In this document: piece by piece, positions 33,070 through 45,869 of the stretch
How positions within the stretch are numbered: position 1 is the first letter of the stretch
Layout: the number at the start of each line of letters is the position of its first letter
NCBI GenBank assembly: GCA_035236585.1
Contig: CP141139.1
Coordinates: 39,131,217 to 39,195,216 of the forward strand
Source of the DNA: Warburgia ugandensis
Taxonomy: Eukaryota; Streptophyta; Magnoliopsida; Canellales; Canellaceae
Length of the DNA stretch: 64,000 nucleotides
Direction: 5' to 3'
Position numbers and translations under genes: made by a program
Notes under the pieces: model-generated
Database searches by the model: none
The model's input: only the letters and a program-made list of their open reading frames with translations
Told to the model about the DNA's origin: nothing

Positions 33070-36000
33070 TGTAACACCCTGAGTTTTTATAACATTTTTT
33101 TATAATAATAATAATAATTATTATAGGCGGGATCCCAAAATCAAAAGATTCTATTAATTATTATATTAGAACATTTACTTAAAAACCTCTTGGTGTTATC
33201 TCCTTTCTCCAAAAACATCACAACTACAATTTAAAGATAAATATAAATACGCAGTAATAAATTTAAGATAATACCCATATCAAATCCAACGTCAAAATCA
33301 AAGATGCCTTTATTTTTAAAATAATAATATCCAAAAAGCATAATAATGTGGCCTAAGGTCTATCCATCATAATATTCCATCGTACTTAAGGACATGTCCA
33401 TAATATATATATATATATAATGTCATAATCAAATCCATCTAATGAAGGTATACAGTCTATGAAATAGGTTCAAATTGTAGTCCATCTAATCACTCATGTC
33501 GAACTATCTATCAGCTAAATCAAAGTGGTCACTATTGCTATCACTATCCCTCCACGCCCTTGCCTTTCCTGCTATAATGCTCGGTATTTGAGGCGTTGCA
33601 AAACAAAGCAATGCCTTAGCAAACTATTGCTTGTGTAGGTACATAGACATTTAATGTAATAACAAGGGAAAACAAAAATGAATAATAATATAGATATAAT
33701 ATGTAGGTCAATTATCCATGAAAATATAAGTATCATAAGTAATGCCAATATAGTTTTAAAACATTGCATGTGATGAAATATGCACCTCATGGATTTAAAA
33801 CATGATGATCTCATGGATGTAAAATAGGATATGATCCAATGTAAATGAGCATATAATAATAAATAGGGTACCCCAAGGTACGTGGATCCCACGAGTGTCT
33901 CATACACTTGTATAACATATCATGAGTACTCATATAAATCCTCTGAGTGTCGTCACACTCAGGCATACAATATAATCTCCATGATCATCATGCAAGCATA
34001 CAGAATAAGAGTATGGATAGTCATGTTGCAATGGCAACCCCTCTAGGGTCTCAACCATCATCACTCCCTGTCAATACCATAGCAGGAGACTTAACGTCTG
34101 TCTCCATGAAAAGGCCTAGACTAATAGTGTGGACTATCCATGTTACCAAACCCCTACGCAAAGTCGTCTGTGGGTAGGTGTCTATCACATCATAAATCAC
34201 ATCACAATTTCGGAGGGTGGGTGGCCAGCCCTGCTCCCTCCTAGCATGACATCCACCAGGTGAGAGCACTTATCATAAATTACAAAACATGAAAAATCAC
34301 GTATTTAGAAAAATTAGGAGCACTTGTGGCTCACAATCCCCAAGGCACACCCCTCATCTCGGGGTTAGCCTCTCCAAGGACTAGCCATCAAGCCTCCCCC
34401 ACCAATTTTATGAAAACCCACCAATCCCAGTGATGCAATAAAGAAAGGTACTTATTAATCATACATAAGATATGCGGTATTAATACTATAAAATAATCGA
34501 TCATGAAAACCCATTCAATATACTATCGAAATATTATATTGATCATAGCATAAAACTTTGAATCTCACAAAATCATAGACTAAATAAACAAGTGTCAATT
34601 AATCATAATCAACCATGATGCTATAACAATGCAAGGTTTTAGAAATCAAAACATAACATTAAATGTCGTCACCTACCTCAATGAGAGATAACCCAAATCA
34701 AGTGTGTAATCTTCTTAGCTTGCATGCTCTGATGTACCTATCAGTATCACAGTACTATTTTATGTTATTTATTTCATCTTAGTGGAATCTATAGCGATCA
34801 ACCGTTGGATTGTTCTCTAAGATCTCTATTTATGATTAGATCCTTAAGTCCCACATTAATTATTATTAATCAGTTCTATCTCATGTTCATCTGCTCATTT
34901 TTGTGTGCATCTAAAGTTTATACCTTGATCTAATGGTCAGATCATCCTTAGATAAACAATTTCCCTAGATATGAGTCAATTTGCTAAAGTAATTACACCT
35001 AATTTGATCCTTAGGACCCTCAGTTATGATCATATATTATCTAGTTGTTCAAGTCCTAGGTAATGATCACCCTTTGATTAGTCGGATCTAAGTGTTTTGG
35101 TACTATTTTATGAATTTGACCTAATTATATGTAATTAGGTCAAGATTTTAATGCTAAAATCATGTCTGCATCGTTGAGACGGTTCCAATGGACCTTTTGG
35201 AGTGAAGATTGGGCTTCTGTAGCCTCCAAAATCTAGAAAAACCAATTCAGATCAAAATCAGATCAAAAACCAATTTTTACACCGGTTTGCACCAGTGGAG
35301 GGGGTTTACATTGGTTTATACCGGCATCCTCGATACGCACAGACGCCAGAACACGCTGTGCATTTTGGTAGGTCAAGATAGAGTACATAAGTGCTCCTGC
35401 GCGTGACAGGGCTTTGGCGTGTGTCGTCTATCCCTGTGCGTTCCGGTCGGCGTCTTAGGCGCACTGTCCATATGGGACAATGAACCCGAGCTGTGCAATT
35501 TCTTTTGGCTTGATCGGAGCCCCAGATACTCTAATTTTTTTTTTTATTATCTATTTTTGTCGTTCCTAGGGTTTTTGGGTCCAAAGATCACATTGAAGGC
35601 TTAGATCTCTCATTGGAGATGTCTTTAATGTGGGTCTAACTATACTCTACAGTTTTGACTTCCTAGGCCATCCAACGGTCGTTCAGCTCAGATCCAGCCC
35701 AGATCTATGAGGAAAAAGTTGAAAAATAAGCAAAAGAGAAGGATAAAGGGTTTAGCCTACATGATTAAAGCTGAAGAGTGGGGTTCGAGGTCCTCTAGCG
35801 CATGCAAAGTTTGGTCTGAGCTTGGTGGAGAACGAATGAAGATGGTACGATCCCAGAGCTGTTTTTCATTGGGAGTGAAGAGGAAACTTGTTTTTGTAGG
35901 TTTAGATCTGATTACTTTGCAGGGAAAGGCAGATTGTCGCCTGCTAAGGGTTAAGGATGGAAATGGGGTGCCGTTGTTAAAATGACTCTATCTAATTTGT

Positions 36001-36213
36001 GTCCCTGCCTAATTACCAAATTGCCCTATAATCTTAAAAGGTTCATATCTCTCTCATTCGATCTCCGTTTTGGACGCTCTTTATACCATTCAATTCCTAT
36101 AGACATGTATTTTCTAATTTTAGTAGTTTCAAAACCAACTTCTATTCTTAAATTTTTTAATTTAATTAATTTATTTTGTTACTAATTTAGGGTTAAAAAT
36201 TGAGGATATTACA
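33070..36213 (-). mobile_element. Solo LTR (3.1 kb), gypsy-type, minus orientation
   Basis: On the plus strand it starts TGTAACACCCTGAG and ends GGATATTACA; flanks ATACT (33065-33069) and ATCCT (36214-36218) match at 4 of 5 bases. Read on the minus strand its first 300 bp parallel the LTR at 47118-49175: a CTATAGGAA block, AAAACGGAG followed by GAATGA..AGAT, and a TTTTAACAACGGCACCCC block against TTTTGATAACGACACCCC. No internal retrotransposon sequence adjoins, so it is a solo LTR or an isolated end. ORFs inside are chance. Confidence 0.7.
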
Positions 36214-37083
36214 ATCCTACATGTAGGTAACTTGTGCTACTTGAACATTAAAGCATGCAGATATAAATAAGTAATGTTCCTCTAAGATCCTTTGTTTCTG
36301 ACCATTTTGGCTAGTCCTTTATGCAAGCAGCGGCTTAGAAATTCACCTATGGCATCATTTTTTCCGCATCTACAAGGAGAGAGTAATGCACCCACGAATG
36401 TACAATTCATTCTCACAAAGTTCAATTTACAGCTACCAAACACTGGTGTCTCACTGTCCTCTTTTATATGGTCGAATGCTTGTCACATGACTCCATGCAG
36501 ATCACTTGCATAGAAAAAGTTGCGTATTGACTACATTCCTTCCTATAATATTTCATATTTTGGACTCATGGAACTTTACAAATTAATTTTTATCTTGTAA
36601 TGACCTTTAAAATAACTTTGTGAGGACACACACCCCCATGACCTACCATGTACCATGGGAGAGGACCTTCTTACACCATTGTGTTGAAGGCATTTATTGG
36701 AAAAATAGCTTATATTGAATATTTTGAATCACTTAGCATGGTGATTTTGGTACTAATTTGTTATAGTTACAAGTGATGTGAAACTTGAGCACCCATTGGA
36801 GCCAAAATGACTAGGATAGAAAAGAAATAAGGCCAACTTATGATGCTACCTCATTAGAGCCAAAATGATAAAGGGATGACTTGTGACTTGGGACACAAAA
36901 CCAACCTAGTAGGCAATTAACATTTGTATTAGTGGATTTGGAGATGGAGTAGGTTATCATGAGATGGTGATGACTTAATATATCTTGAGATGGAGTGTTA
37001 TACAATGAGATGGCTTGATAGGACATTAGGATAGGACATTAGGGTTTCTCTTGATATATAGCAGTGAAATGATATTAGATACA

Positions 37084-38429
37084 ATGAGATGGAGTGAGAT
37101 GGCATGATAGTCTAAAAAGAAAAATAATATTAAATTATTATGAGAAATGATATTCCCATGTCCTTTTTGGACTAATGGAACCCCTCATTTTTAGTTTTGT
37201 TGTACTTTTTCTTGAAGTGCCTACCTTTTTTTATAATTTGAATAATTAAATGAGTCACTTTATCAAAGATGGTTATAGAGAAATAATCACATACTTGGGG
37301 TGATCCTACCCTTGATTTTTACGGAGCTATTTTTATTTTTGTTACTTTTATTACTGTCTATTTTACAACTCAAAATATATCAAAGAAGCAATGGTAACGT
37401 CCTTTATTTTTGGGACTGGTCTCATCTGTGGCATGATCAATGGTTATGATACAAGGTTCATATCATTCTAAAAAGATGGATTCCACTTTACTTTTCATAA
37501 AACCCTTAATTAGACTATAGCAATAGTTACAAAGAGGCATAGGAATATAATTTTCCATTATTATAGTTACTATAATATTTTTGTATACAATTGAGTATGT
37601 GGGTTTTTTGTGAAATATATGTGGGTCTACTATGAAAGAGTGTAGTATAAATCTATGTGTGTGTCCACTTGCATACTAGTTAGCTGACACTAGTATATTT
37701 GGTCTCACTCAATGGGAGATTTGGCTATAGACCCACTGTATGAAATTGATGCACTGACCATTGTAAAAGAATGTAATAATCTATTTGTAGGGCCACTTTG
37801 AATACCATATAAATAGAAACTTGTGTATTTAGTCTCACTCAGTGTGACATTAATGAGTGGTCTACTTTGCATGAAATTTTTATTTGAGATTATTTTGCAA
37901 GAAAATTTATGCCAGTCCGCTTCAATGTAACATAAAACTTGTATATGTGAGCCTTTTTCAAATAAATTTTGTATGATCCAATTTTGCTAGCTTGTAACAG
38001 GGAACTTGATGGTTCACTCTTAGAGCTTAATGGGTCCATTTCTCATCATAGTGCACCTATGGAGGATAAAATGTAGGAAGAAAATGAGGGCATTCTTTTC
38101 TCTCTCCTTAATCTTAATAAAAAATTAAGATTGACTTGAATTTTTGGGTGAGAGTAAACAACTAGTTTTTACACTATAATTGTCTCCACATGAGATGGCA
38201 TGAGATGCTATTCAATTTCTTAATATTCAATCCCTAAATAACAAGCAAGCAGGCAAGCAAATTAGATGAGAAGTTTACAAATTAAGCCATCATAGGCACC
38301 ACTAATGAGCAATTGAGAAGAGAAATTTTAAACTCAAGCCATGTCAAGTATCACTAATAGGTAGATGGCTTGAAGAATCTTAAACTTAAGCCATCTCATT
38401 CGAATTCAACACATCTCACTCCATCTCAT
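37084..38429. repeat. 18-bp perfect inverted repeat spanning 1.35 kb
   Basis: ATGAGATGGAGTGAGATG at 37084-37101 is exactly reverse-complemented at 38412-38429. Further GAGATGG copies sit outside the left arm (36940-37015) and CCATCTC copies near the right arm. It may mark a fold-back element, but no target duplication was found. Confidence 0.55.
37621..37880. repeat. Two degenerate tandem units of about 130 bp
   Basis: GTCTCACTCA recurs at 37702 and 37832, and blocks such as AAAGAATGTAATAATCTAT match AAAGAGTGTAGTATAAATCTA about 130 bp apart. Confidence 0.55.
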
Positions 38430-39479
38430 GATCCAATAACACCATAGAAGGTTACAAAAGGGTGTATTTTCTAATACCTTAACTCTTTTTCTCATAGAAT
38501 GTTAATAATAACTTAATGAGAAGTGACATGCTAAACCAACACTCCATATAAGTGCATCCATTGACCATAAAGGACCAAGCCTACCTTTGGATGATCCAAT
38601 TCATTCATCTAATTGCTCATGATCAATCATGATGTTTGGGTTGTTTATTTTGAGAATTAATATACGCTTAAATCACCTTAATAGGTGGTTGGATGTTTTA
38701 TTTTAATTAAAATACTAAATTGAGGAATTTTTGAGAAAATTTAGTATCATTAGATTCTACACTTGAAATGGAATCCAACGCCTCAAAGAACACTGAAAAT
38801 GGAGTTTGTATGAAGAAGTTATAGGCGTTGAAAGATGGAGGGCATATCTGTAAATTGATTGCAAAACAGCTAAGGTTTAAAAACACAGGGGTTGTTTTGA
38901 TAACGACACCCCCAGGTCGTCCCCTACCTCCAGTAATCGACTTCCAGCACCGTCTCTGCAAGGTGGCGCCAAAAAAATGGAGGCACCGCCATTAGGTAGC
39001 CTTTGCAAGGCTATAAAGCCCTCTTCCCCCCTCTCGCTTTGATCATCCTTTTCCCCATCTTCTCTGGTTGTTTCAGACTAGGGTTCCAGTCCAGCAAAAT
39101 TGAAAAACCCTCCTCCAGTTCCTGCAAATTCCGGCAATGGCCAAGTCCTTTAGGCCGGCCATTTCCCTTTCCCGTTTTTCCCCATTTTTCCCTAGAATCC
39201 CCGGAAAACTGGGTTTTCCCTTTCTTCGGGTTTTCCGGCGACTTAGGATTCAAGCAGACGTAAAGGGAGCTGCACACCGGAATGAGGGCACCATCTTCAA
39301 CTACCCAGGTAAGGTTTTCTCCCCCTCTCTGGTTTCCCCCTTCTCCAGGCCAGATCCATGCTAGATCTTGCATTTCCCGGCTGGAGAATGCACCGGGGAA
39401 AGCCAGGTTCCATCGGCTCCATGCAAACCAAGCGTCCTAGGGACACGACATGTAACACACCCTCGGGATGTGCCCCTGG

Positions 39480-39680
39480 GATGGGCTTCGGGCATGCGAC
39501 TGTGTGGGCATGGTCTTGGTTTGACCAGGACACATGAGCACCCACACCAAAGACACGTCCATGCGACACCATCCGGGACGCACATCGTGGGAGCACCCTT
39601 TGGGCATGCACACGCGTGTGAGCATGGTCACGGTTCGACTGGGACGCGCATGCGTCCTGGGACCCGTGACGCGTAGGGCC
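39480..39680. repeat. GC-rich block with an imperfect duplication of about 112 bp
   Basis: GGGCATGC at 39490 and 39602 are each followed by a GTGTG(G/A)GCATGGTC block, then by GGTTTGACCAGGACAC or GGTTCGACTGGGACGC. The block is rich in ACGCG and stands out from AT-rich surroundings. It has no counterpart in the shorter related LTR. Confidence 0.6.
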
Positions 39681-40462
39681 ATAATGGACACATTTGGGTT
39701 GTCCCATGAGGCGCGACACTAAAAATGCAATTTAGGAGGCTATATAACTCTGATTGAAGATCCGAAAGAACTGTTGCATTCGTATTGACGATGCAGACCT
39801 AATGAGGCTACAAAAGTTAGGATCTGAAAACTATATTATATGACTATAGCCCAAAAACTATCAAAATCTCATAGATCTACCATGTCAAAGATGATTAGAT
39901 TTCATGGCTTGATCCATTAGAGGTGTTAGGGGATTAATAGCTCAGGATTAACCCCAAAGTATAGGTATCGACCCTTGAATGATAGATATAATCTGGAAAT
40001 GCATTTAAGCAATGACCTATAACCTAAAGGGTAGATCTAACCATTAATCTATAAGTACAGGTAATGATCTACAATGGATGAAAAATGATATTGGAATCCT
40101 TGTTATCAATTAATATCAAGGGTTTCACAAAGATGGGTCAGGGTCGAGTAATGAGGAACGCGATTCAAGGAACATCGAGGTAGGTAGTCTGATCCTACTA
40201 AGTTGTTAAATGCATTTTCAATAATCTAATCAATTTATTTATTCATGACTACCATGTTTAGTATGCTTTTTGAGATATGATATCGCATAATATGCAAATT
40301 TTCCTTATGATCTTGAATGCAATTGCTTGCATTAAATTGATTTTATGAATGCATTGCTCACATGCTTTGAAATGCATAAATTGCATGATTTGCGATGATT
40401 GCGATATGGATTACATATATCTATATTTTTTGGACTAATGAGCCTGGTGGACACTATGCTAA

Positions 40463-40785
40463 GTGGGTATATCGCTGAATGAGGCAACCCGCATAGGAAA
40501 ACCTTGAGTTCCAAGTGGGCAGATCACCGAATGAGGTAGCCTGCGGTGGGCACAAAACCTTAAGTTCTAAGTGGGTAGATCGCCGAATGAGGCAGCCTAT
40601 GGTGGGAATAAAACATTGAGTTCCAAGTGGGTAGATCGCCAAATGAGGCAACCTGTGGTGGGAACAAAACATTGAGTTCCAAGTGGGTAGATCGCCAAAT
40701 GAGGCAACCTGTGGTGGGAACAAAACCTTGAGTCCCAAGTGGGCCGATCTCCGAATGAGGCAGCCTACGGAGGAGCATAGTTGGC
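40463..40785. repeat. 56-bp tandem array, six units, inside the LTR
   Basis: Units begin GTGGG(T/C) at 40463, 40515, 40571, 40627, 40683 and 40739 (spacing 52, 56, 56, 56, 56) and share GATCGCC(A/G)AATGAGGCA. A lone further copy is at 40864. Units 3-5 are nearly identical, so expansion is recent relative to the LTR. Confidence 0.93.
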
Positions 40786-41649
40786 CCTATGATTTCAGTG
40801 TTATCGATATGCATATAGCATTGAGATGGTTGTATACGAGTACTCGTGACTAGTCGGTTTTAAGTGGGCAAATCACTGAATGAGGCAGCCTGCTGTGGAA
40901 ATGATGACTATTTTAAGAGTTTTATGATTGCCAACATCTGCTTTGAATGATGACTATTTTAAGAGTTTCATGATTGTTATATTTTACTCGCTAGTTTGAT
41001 ATGTTGTCGAGATCTTATTACTTGTATATATTGATTCCTGTTTTATGATTTTAGTCATATTGAGAAGACTAGATTTGCGTACGGGTTTCATGGTTGAAAT
41101 TGTATCAATGTGCTTACGTTTTATGCACAAAATATGCATGTTTACACAAAAAGGAATTACTAATGTTTTACACGAAAAGATCTTTGCATTACGCATGTTG
41201 CTTGCTGTGTTTTCAAAATAGCAGTATTAGATCACCTACTGGGTATGAGGAATACTTACCCAAATCTATTCTTTTTATATATTAGCTCCACATAGAATTA
41301 GAAGAAGCATTGAAAAATGTTAGTGCTACAATCAAGTGAATGAATGGAAGGCAAGCATGAACGTAAGTAAACACTCTACCTTTTGGACATATATCTGTAC
41401 TTACTATAGTTGGGCCGTGAGTTGTAACTGGATAGACTTGGGAAATATTTATGATTTTCTTCATTTTTCAAAATTTTCTTATTCATCTTAAAAGCAAATG
41501 ACACTCAAGGTTTTCAAAATGAATTTAAAACAAAAGATTTTTTCGCTGCATTGCATTGTTTTTATAAAAGTGTTTTCAAATAGGGATCGATCTCACATTA
41601 GGAATTAGGTTTGCATTCAAAAATGCATTTGAAAACTCGGGTCGTCACA

Positions 41650-42321
41650 CCTTTGGATGTCTAGTAGTTTAAAAAATATTTAGACTAGATGGTTCTACTA
41701 TTTAAACATTAACATCAAACAAATGAATTATAAACTTTGTATGACAATGATCTCAGTTAAATTCTCAAACACAATTTTCGTCATCCTCGAATTCTCCAAT
41801 TATCATTTTTTATTTTAAATTTTATATACAAGACATCCAATGCCCAAGCAATGATGAATGGGTTAGATCATCCAAAGGTGGGATCCCTCAATGAAATGCA
41901 ATTAAAAAGTGATTTATCATCCATGGGAGCATTTACACAAAGTGTTGCTTTAGCATTTCTCTAATTAGAATTAACTCAATATTTAAGTTTGAGTTAAAAC
42001 TTTGAGTTTTTTGGAGCAATGGTGGGTTCATATCTTTAAGCCATTGGCCAAAAATCTTGTCCATTGGGTAGTCATTGTCATTGATACAAACAATCATATA
42101 ATGTAATAATTATACTTCTTTTTTTCATTTTGATACTTACAATAGTTTTAATTGAAACATGCAATCATATAATGCAATAGTTATACTTCTTCTTTTTTTC
42201 TTTTTCTTTTTCCTGATAGTTACAATGGTTTTATTTCATGAAAGGTGGTATACCCACCAAATGGCTATAAATATAGGTGACCTACAAAGCTAGTGTAAGT
42301 GCATAAGGAAATCCTTCTCTC
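41650..42321. other. Gene-free spacer
   Basis: Short AT-rich segment between two LTR elements. A 30-bp segment near 42095 (ATCATATAATG(T/C)AATA...TATACTTCTT) is repeated near 42165. Nothing coding. Confidence 0.5.
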
Positions 42322-43533
42322 TGTTTGTTTTTTGCAAGTGCGTGGACTATAACATTATAGTTTGTGCAAGTACGGGCCAATCCTATGGGGACTCGACTTA
42401 AAAAGTGGAGTTTAAATAAAATTTAAATTAATAAAAATAAATAAATTGTTAAATAAATAAAATAAAATTGCACAAAACAAACTCAGATCTATTGATTAAT
42501 TAAAAAGTATATAATTTTGAATTCAAAAGAAAAGGAATTAAACAAAATAACAAGCTAAATCAACTTTCCTAGCTTGATCGTACCAAAATTGGCAACATCT
42601 AACTGCATCCATGTTTATCAACCTTCACCAATCCTTCATTGATGTCTCTAATTACTAATATAATGGATGAATTAAGCAAATCTTCTAAAAAAGTAATGAT
42701 TTAGATAGATGGATTAACTTGAGATGTGGATGACTTAGATTGATTGGCTTCCAAATGTAAGATTAGAACCATTAGATCAACTAGGAATTATATTTTGATA
42801 AAGATCTGAAATTAGATTTTAAATTAGAAAAAAATCAAGCAAGAATTAGGCACAACTTTCTAGTTAAAACTAAATCATTGATTCAAATTGGCTAAAACCA
42901 AAGAGGGACTAATATGAAATTACATAGGGACTTTCTAAGAAAAGGACAAAATAGGGTGAAAGACAAATAAGGAAAGATGATGAAATAATGACTCAAATGG
43001 AATTAGAGCAAGAAGGTAAAGGGCAAAATTTGAATTTTTTGGAATTTTCCTAGTTTTACCCGAAACAAATAAGAAAACTATGGGAGAAGGAAGATGATAA
43101 CAAGGAGAGAATAGTGAAGGGGGAAAAGGAAAATTTTGAGAAAACCAGAGTTGCTTTTTCTTCGTAATAGAAAACAAGGAAGAAATTTTGTGGGCAAAAT
43201 TGTGAAAATTATGGTTAAAAATAGGGGGAAAAAGGAAGGAAACAAGGACAAGAATGGTGACATGAACTTGCAAATAGAAAATAGATTGGTAAAGTGGGAA
43301 TGAAGATGATGGGAAACTAGGAAAAAGAAATGGCTGAGAACAGTGATTGATAGGGAATGAAGAATGGAGTGATTGGAATAAGAATAGTCCCTTTGATGTC
43401 CTTCTTCAAGCTTCCCAGGGTGATCCTCTTATAGTCATACAGTGAAGAGTTTCCTCTAGGGATAAAACTATGTGTATTGCTTTGAGGAGTCCCATTGCAG
43501 TGCTGAAGTAGGTGTCCCTTGTAGTGATCCTAC

Positions 43534-43606
<73 letters not shown>

Positions 43607-44132
43607 TCCCTTGCCTTTTACTATTTTAAAACCTTTTGTCCCCCTTCCTCTTTGGTCCTCCCTTCTAATTTCATCTTCACTTCTACTTTGTTATGGGTTT
43701 CCCCTTAAGTTTGCATCCTCTTTTTTCCTTTTCTAGTTTTTATTTCCTTCTTCAATTATTCCTTCCTTTTCCACTTTGATTTCCTTCCTTCTAATTTTTT
43801 CAATGAGAAACTGGTCCATTTTAGGCTCTCCTCCTTTAAGAAATCATCTCTTTTGGTAGGATGAAGATGATCTGGTACTGATTAGCTTGATCCAAGCCAC
43901 CTAAGTTCATTCTAGTTGATTTGTGACATATAAATCTCAATTAGAATCATCTGAATAGTGCTTTAATCATCTAATCTACTCCGATGATCATCTAGCCATT
44001 AAATTTTGTACATCAATGGTTAGATGATCAATTGGAGCTAAAATGCCCACTTAATCTAAAAATTCAAAATTGATTTATTAGATGATATAGATGCAAATTT
44101 AGGTGTATTTAGCTAAAATTGAATGCTCAACA
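42322..44132 (-). repeat. 3' LTR of the gag-only element
   Basis: 1811 bp. On the minus strand it starts TGTTGAGCATTC, carries a TC tract (43604-43537) and ends GCCCGTACTTGCACAAAC...AACA, the end type seen in many plant gypsy elements of the Athila/Tat kind. The same LTR family occurs at 46437-49978 and 50510-52820. Confidence 0.82.
43537..43604. repeat. (AG)34 microsatellite
   Basis: 68 bp of uninterrupted AG at a fixed place within the gypsy-like LTR. Confidence 0.98.
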
Positions 44133-44142
44133 CTCCCTTCAA
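44133..44142 (-). other. Polypurine tract of the gag-only element
   Basis: Minus-strand TTGAAGGGAG abuts the LTR start TGTTGAGC. The preceding TTTGCTCGGGACTACCAAAA is the typical sequence upstream of the 3' LTR in many plant gypsy elements. Confidence 0.8.
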
Positions 44143-45634
44143 CTTGCATTTTGGTAGTCCCGAGCAAAACATGCAAAAAATATTTTATTGGAAGTGATAC
44201 AAGCTGTCAATTTTTAGCATATGCAATAATCCCTTAAACCTAGATTACCCATAGTGAACGAGTTAAGCCTTGTGAGGGTTTGCACCACAAAATATCTAAA
44301 ATATTTTTCAAGTCAACTCCTATTGTTGTCTCAAAGAATTATCTTCAATAAATCTATCTACTTTAACATACTAAAAAAATTGAACAAAAAATTCAAAATC
44401 CTACACAAATACTAAATACATTCCAATTGAGCTTAGATATCACTGTGTGTGTACATTGCACATATATAGTAATCTTTATATCTAAGTAGATTATATCTTT
44501 TGAACTCCATCTGAAATATCTTTTGACCTCAATTCTCACTAATGACATACACTTAGAAATAAACACTTTCAAAAAAGGGTAAAATATCTCTCTTTTACAT
44601 GTATGATAAGAATCAATAAAAGCAAATTTATCTCGCATATACTCATAAAGAAACAGGAGTTGCTAGGAATTTAGTTTGATCCTTTTAGAAAGAATTAGAT
44701 GCCAATACTAAGAAAATTAGAAATATTACTCTTTAAATCCTATCCAGCCATATGCTCACTCAAACTATATTCATCCTAGAATTAATAAGTCATCAACTTA
44801 GATGAAATGTGGGCTTAAGACATGGTTATGAAAAGAAAGGACGTATAAGATATTCAAAATTCTTTAAAAATAAGTAGAGCTCTTCTTCTAAAGTTGACAA
44901 TTCTTCTTATGTATCAAGTGAATATTTCTTCAATTTTTTGCATTCTTAATTTTTTCAGCACTTTTTTTTTTCCTTTCATAACTTCTTTTATCTCTTTGGC
45001 AACTTATGGGTAAAGGTTAATTTGGGCTTGAGAAAAAAACATAGCTTATATAAAAGGCTCAATTTTGGTAACTAATGGAAAAAATGTTATGGTGTGGGTT
45101 TTATATCTCTAGGTTTAAAACAAGGAAGACCAAAATCATTTTATAGGTTTTATATAACCTATTCGATTCAATGAACTTTTAGAATTTTAAAGGTAATACT
45201 CTAATAATTTAGATAATTATCTGAATATAAGAGTTGATGACATCAAATTTAAATTAAGCATGCTAAAGAGAGATGTGAAACATTTATAACCTCTTAGAAG
45301 AATGAATGATTCTAAAACTCACTTAGGTTAGAGGTCACCATTGAATTTTTTCAGGATCTCTAAGTTATAACTACTTATCAATTTAGACTATAAATACACA
45401 ATTGTGTGTACATATGTGACTTGAGAATTAGCTTTCATATAATACTTTAGAAAATGAGTAAAATAATAAATTAGTCATATATAATTCTATAAATAAGCTA
45501 AAGTTGGAAAGAAAGATTAGACTTCAAAAAATCAAATTCTTATCATTGTATAGGAATTGACCTAAAATCTCTTAACAGATTTTCAATATAGCTCAATTTA
45601 TTTATTTTTAAAATTAGGAAAAATAGCTATAAAA

Positions 45635-45773
45635 TGACCTTGAGGTCACGGGTTCAAGGCGTGGAATCAGCCTCTTGCAAAATGCAAGGTAAGGCTGCCT
45701 ACTATAGACCCTTGTGGTCCGCTCCTTTCCCTGACCCCGCATAGGCGGGAGCTTCGTACATTGGGACTACCCC
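45635..45773 (+). mobile_element. Au-type SINE, copy 3, 5'-truncated with 11-bp target duplication
   Basis: Begins at TGACCTTGAGGTCACGGG (B-box half), lacking the A-box end, and ends GGGACTACCCC. TAGCTATAAAA flanks it on both sides (45624-45634 and 45774-45784), so the truncation happened at insertion. It lies in the gag-only element. Confidence 0.93.
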
Positions 45774-45869
45774 TAGCTATAAAAAGACCAGAATTCTACA
45801 CTCCCCAACCGATGTGAAATGTTGTCCTCAATGTTAAAAAAGTTATAGAGTTCAAATGGTACAAGATTA

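Larger units (their letters stand above)
36214..38583. other. Gene-free region between LTRs
   Basis: AT-rich, no coding family. Contains an 18-bp inverted repeat and a degenerate tandem repeat listed separately, and many scattered GAGATGG motifs. Confidence 0.5.
38590..41649 (+). mobile_element. LTR (about 3.06 kb) related to the solo LTR at 47118-49175
   Basis: From 38701 it aligns with the 47.1-kb LTR: AAAATACTAAAT, a GAAGAAGTTA block, TTTTGATAACGACACCCCC, a TATA box in GGCTATAAAGCCC (near 39010), the GGCCGGCCATT block, and a final 400 bp with GCAAATGACACTC and GGGTCGTCACA. The right end at 41649 is clear. The left end is not; CCTTTGGATG occurs at 38584-38593 and again right after the LTR at 41650-41659. 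No internal domain adjoins. It is about 1 kb longer than its relative because of a GC-rich block (39400-39700) and a 56-bp array. Confidence 0.7.

Noticed and set aside
39297-39722. Protein-coding gene in the GC-rich LTR block
   Set aside because: ORFs occur on both strands, have no recognisable domain, and reflect base composition.
40463-40785. CRISPR-like regular array
   Set aside because: Units are contiguous 56-bp tandem repeats without distinct spacers, in a plant genome inside an LTR.
43472-43736. ORFs with long Arg-Glu runs (also at 49247-49579 and 51732-52046)
   Set aside because: They are translations of AG/TC microsatellites within LTRs and show no conserved flanking protein.
45635-45700. 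tRNA gene (B-box sequence GGTTCAAGGC)
   Set aside because: It belongs to an Au SINE; there is no cloverleaf, and the copy is 5'-truncated.
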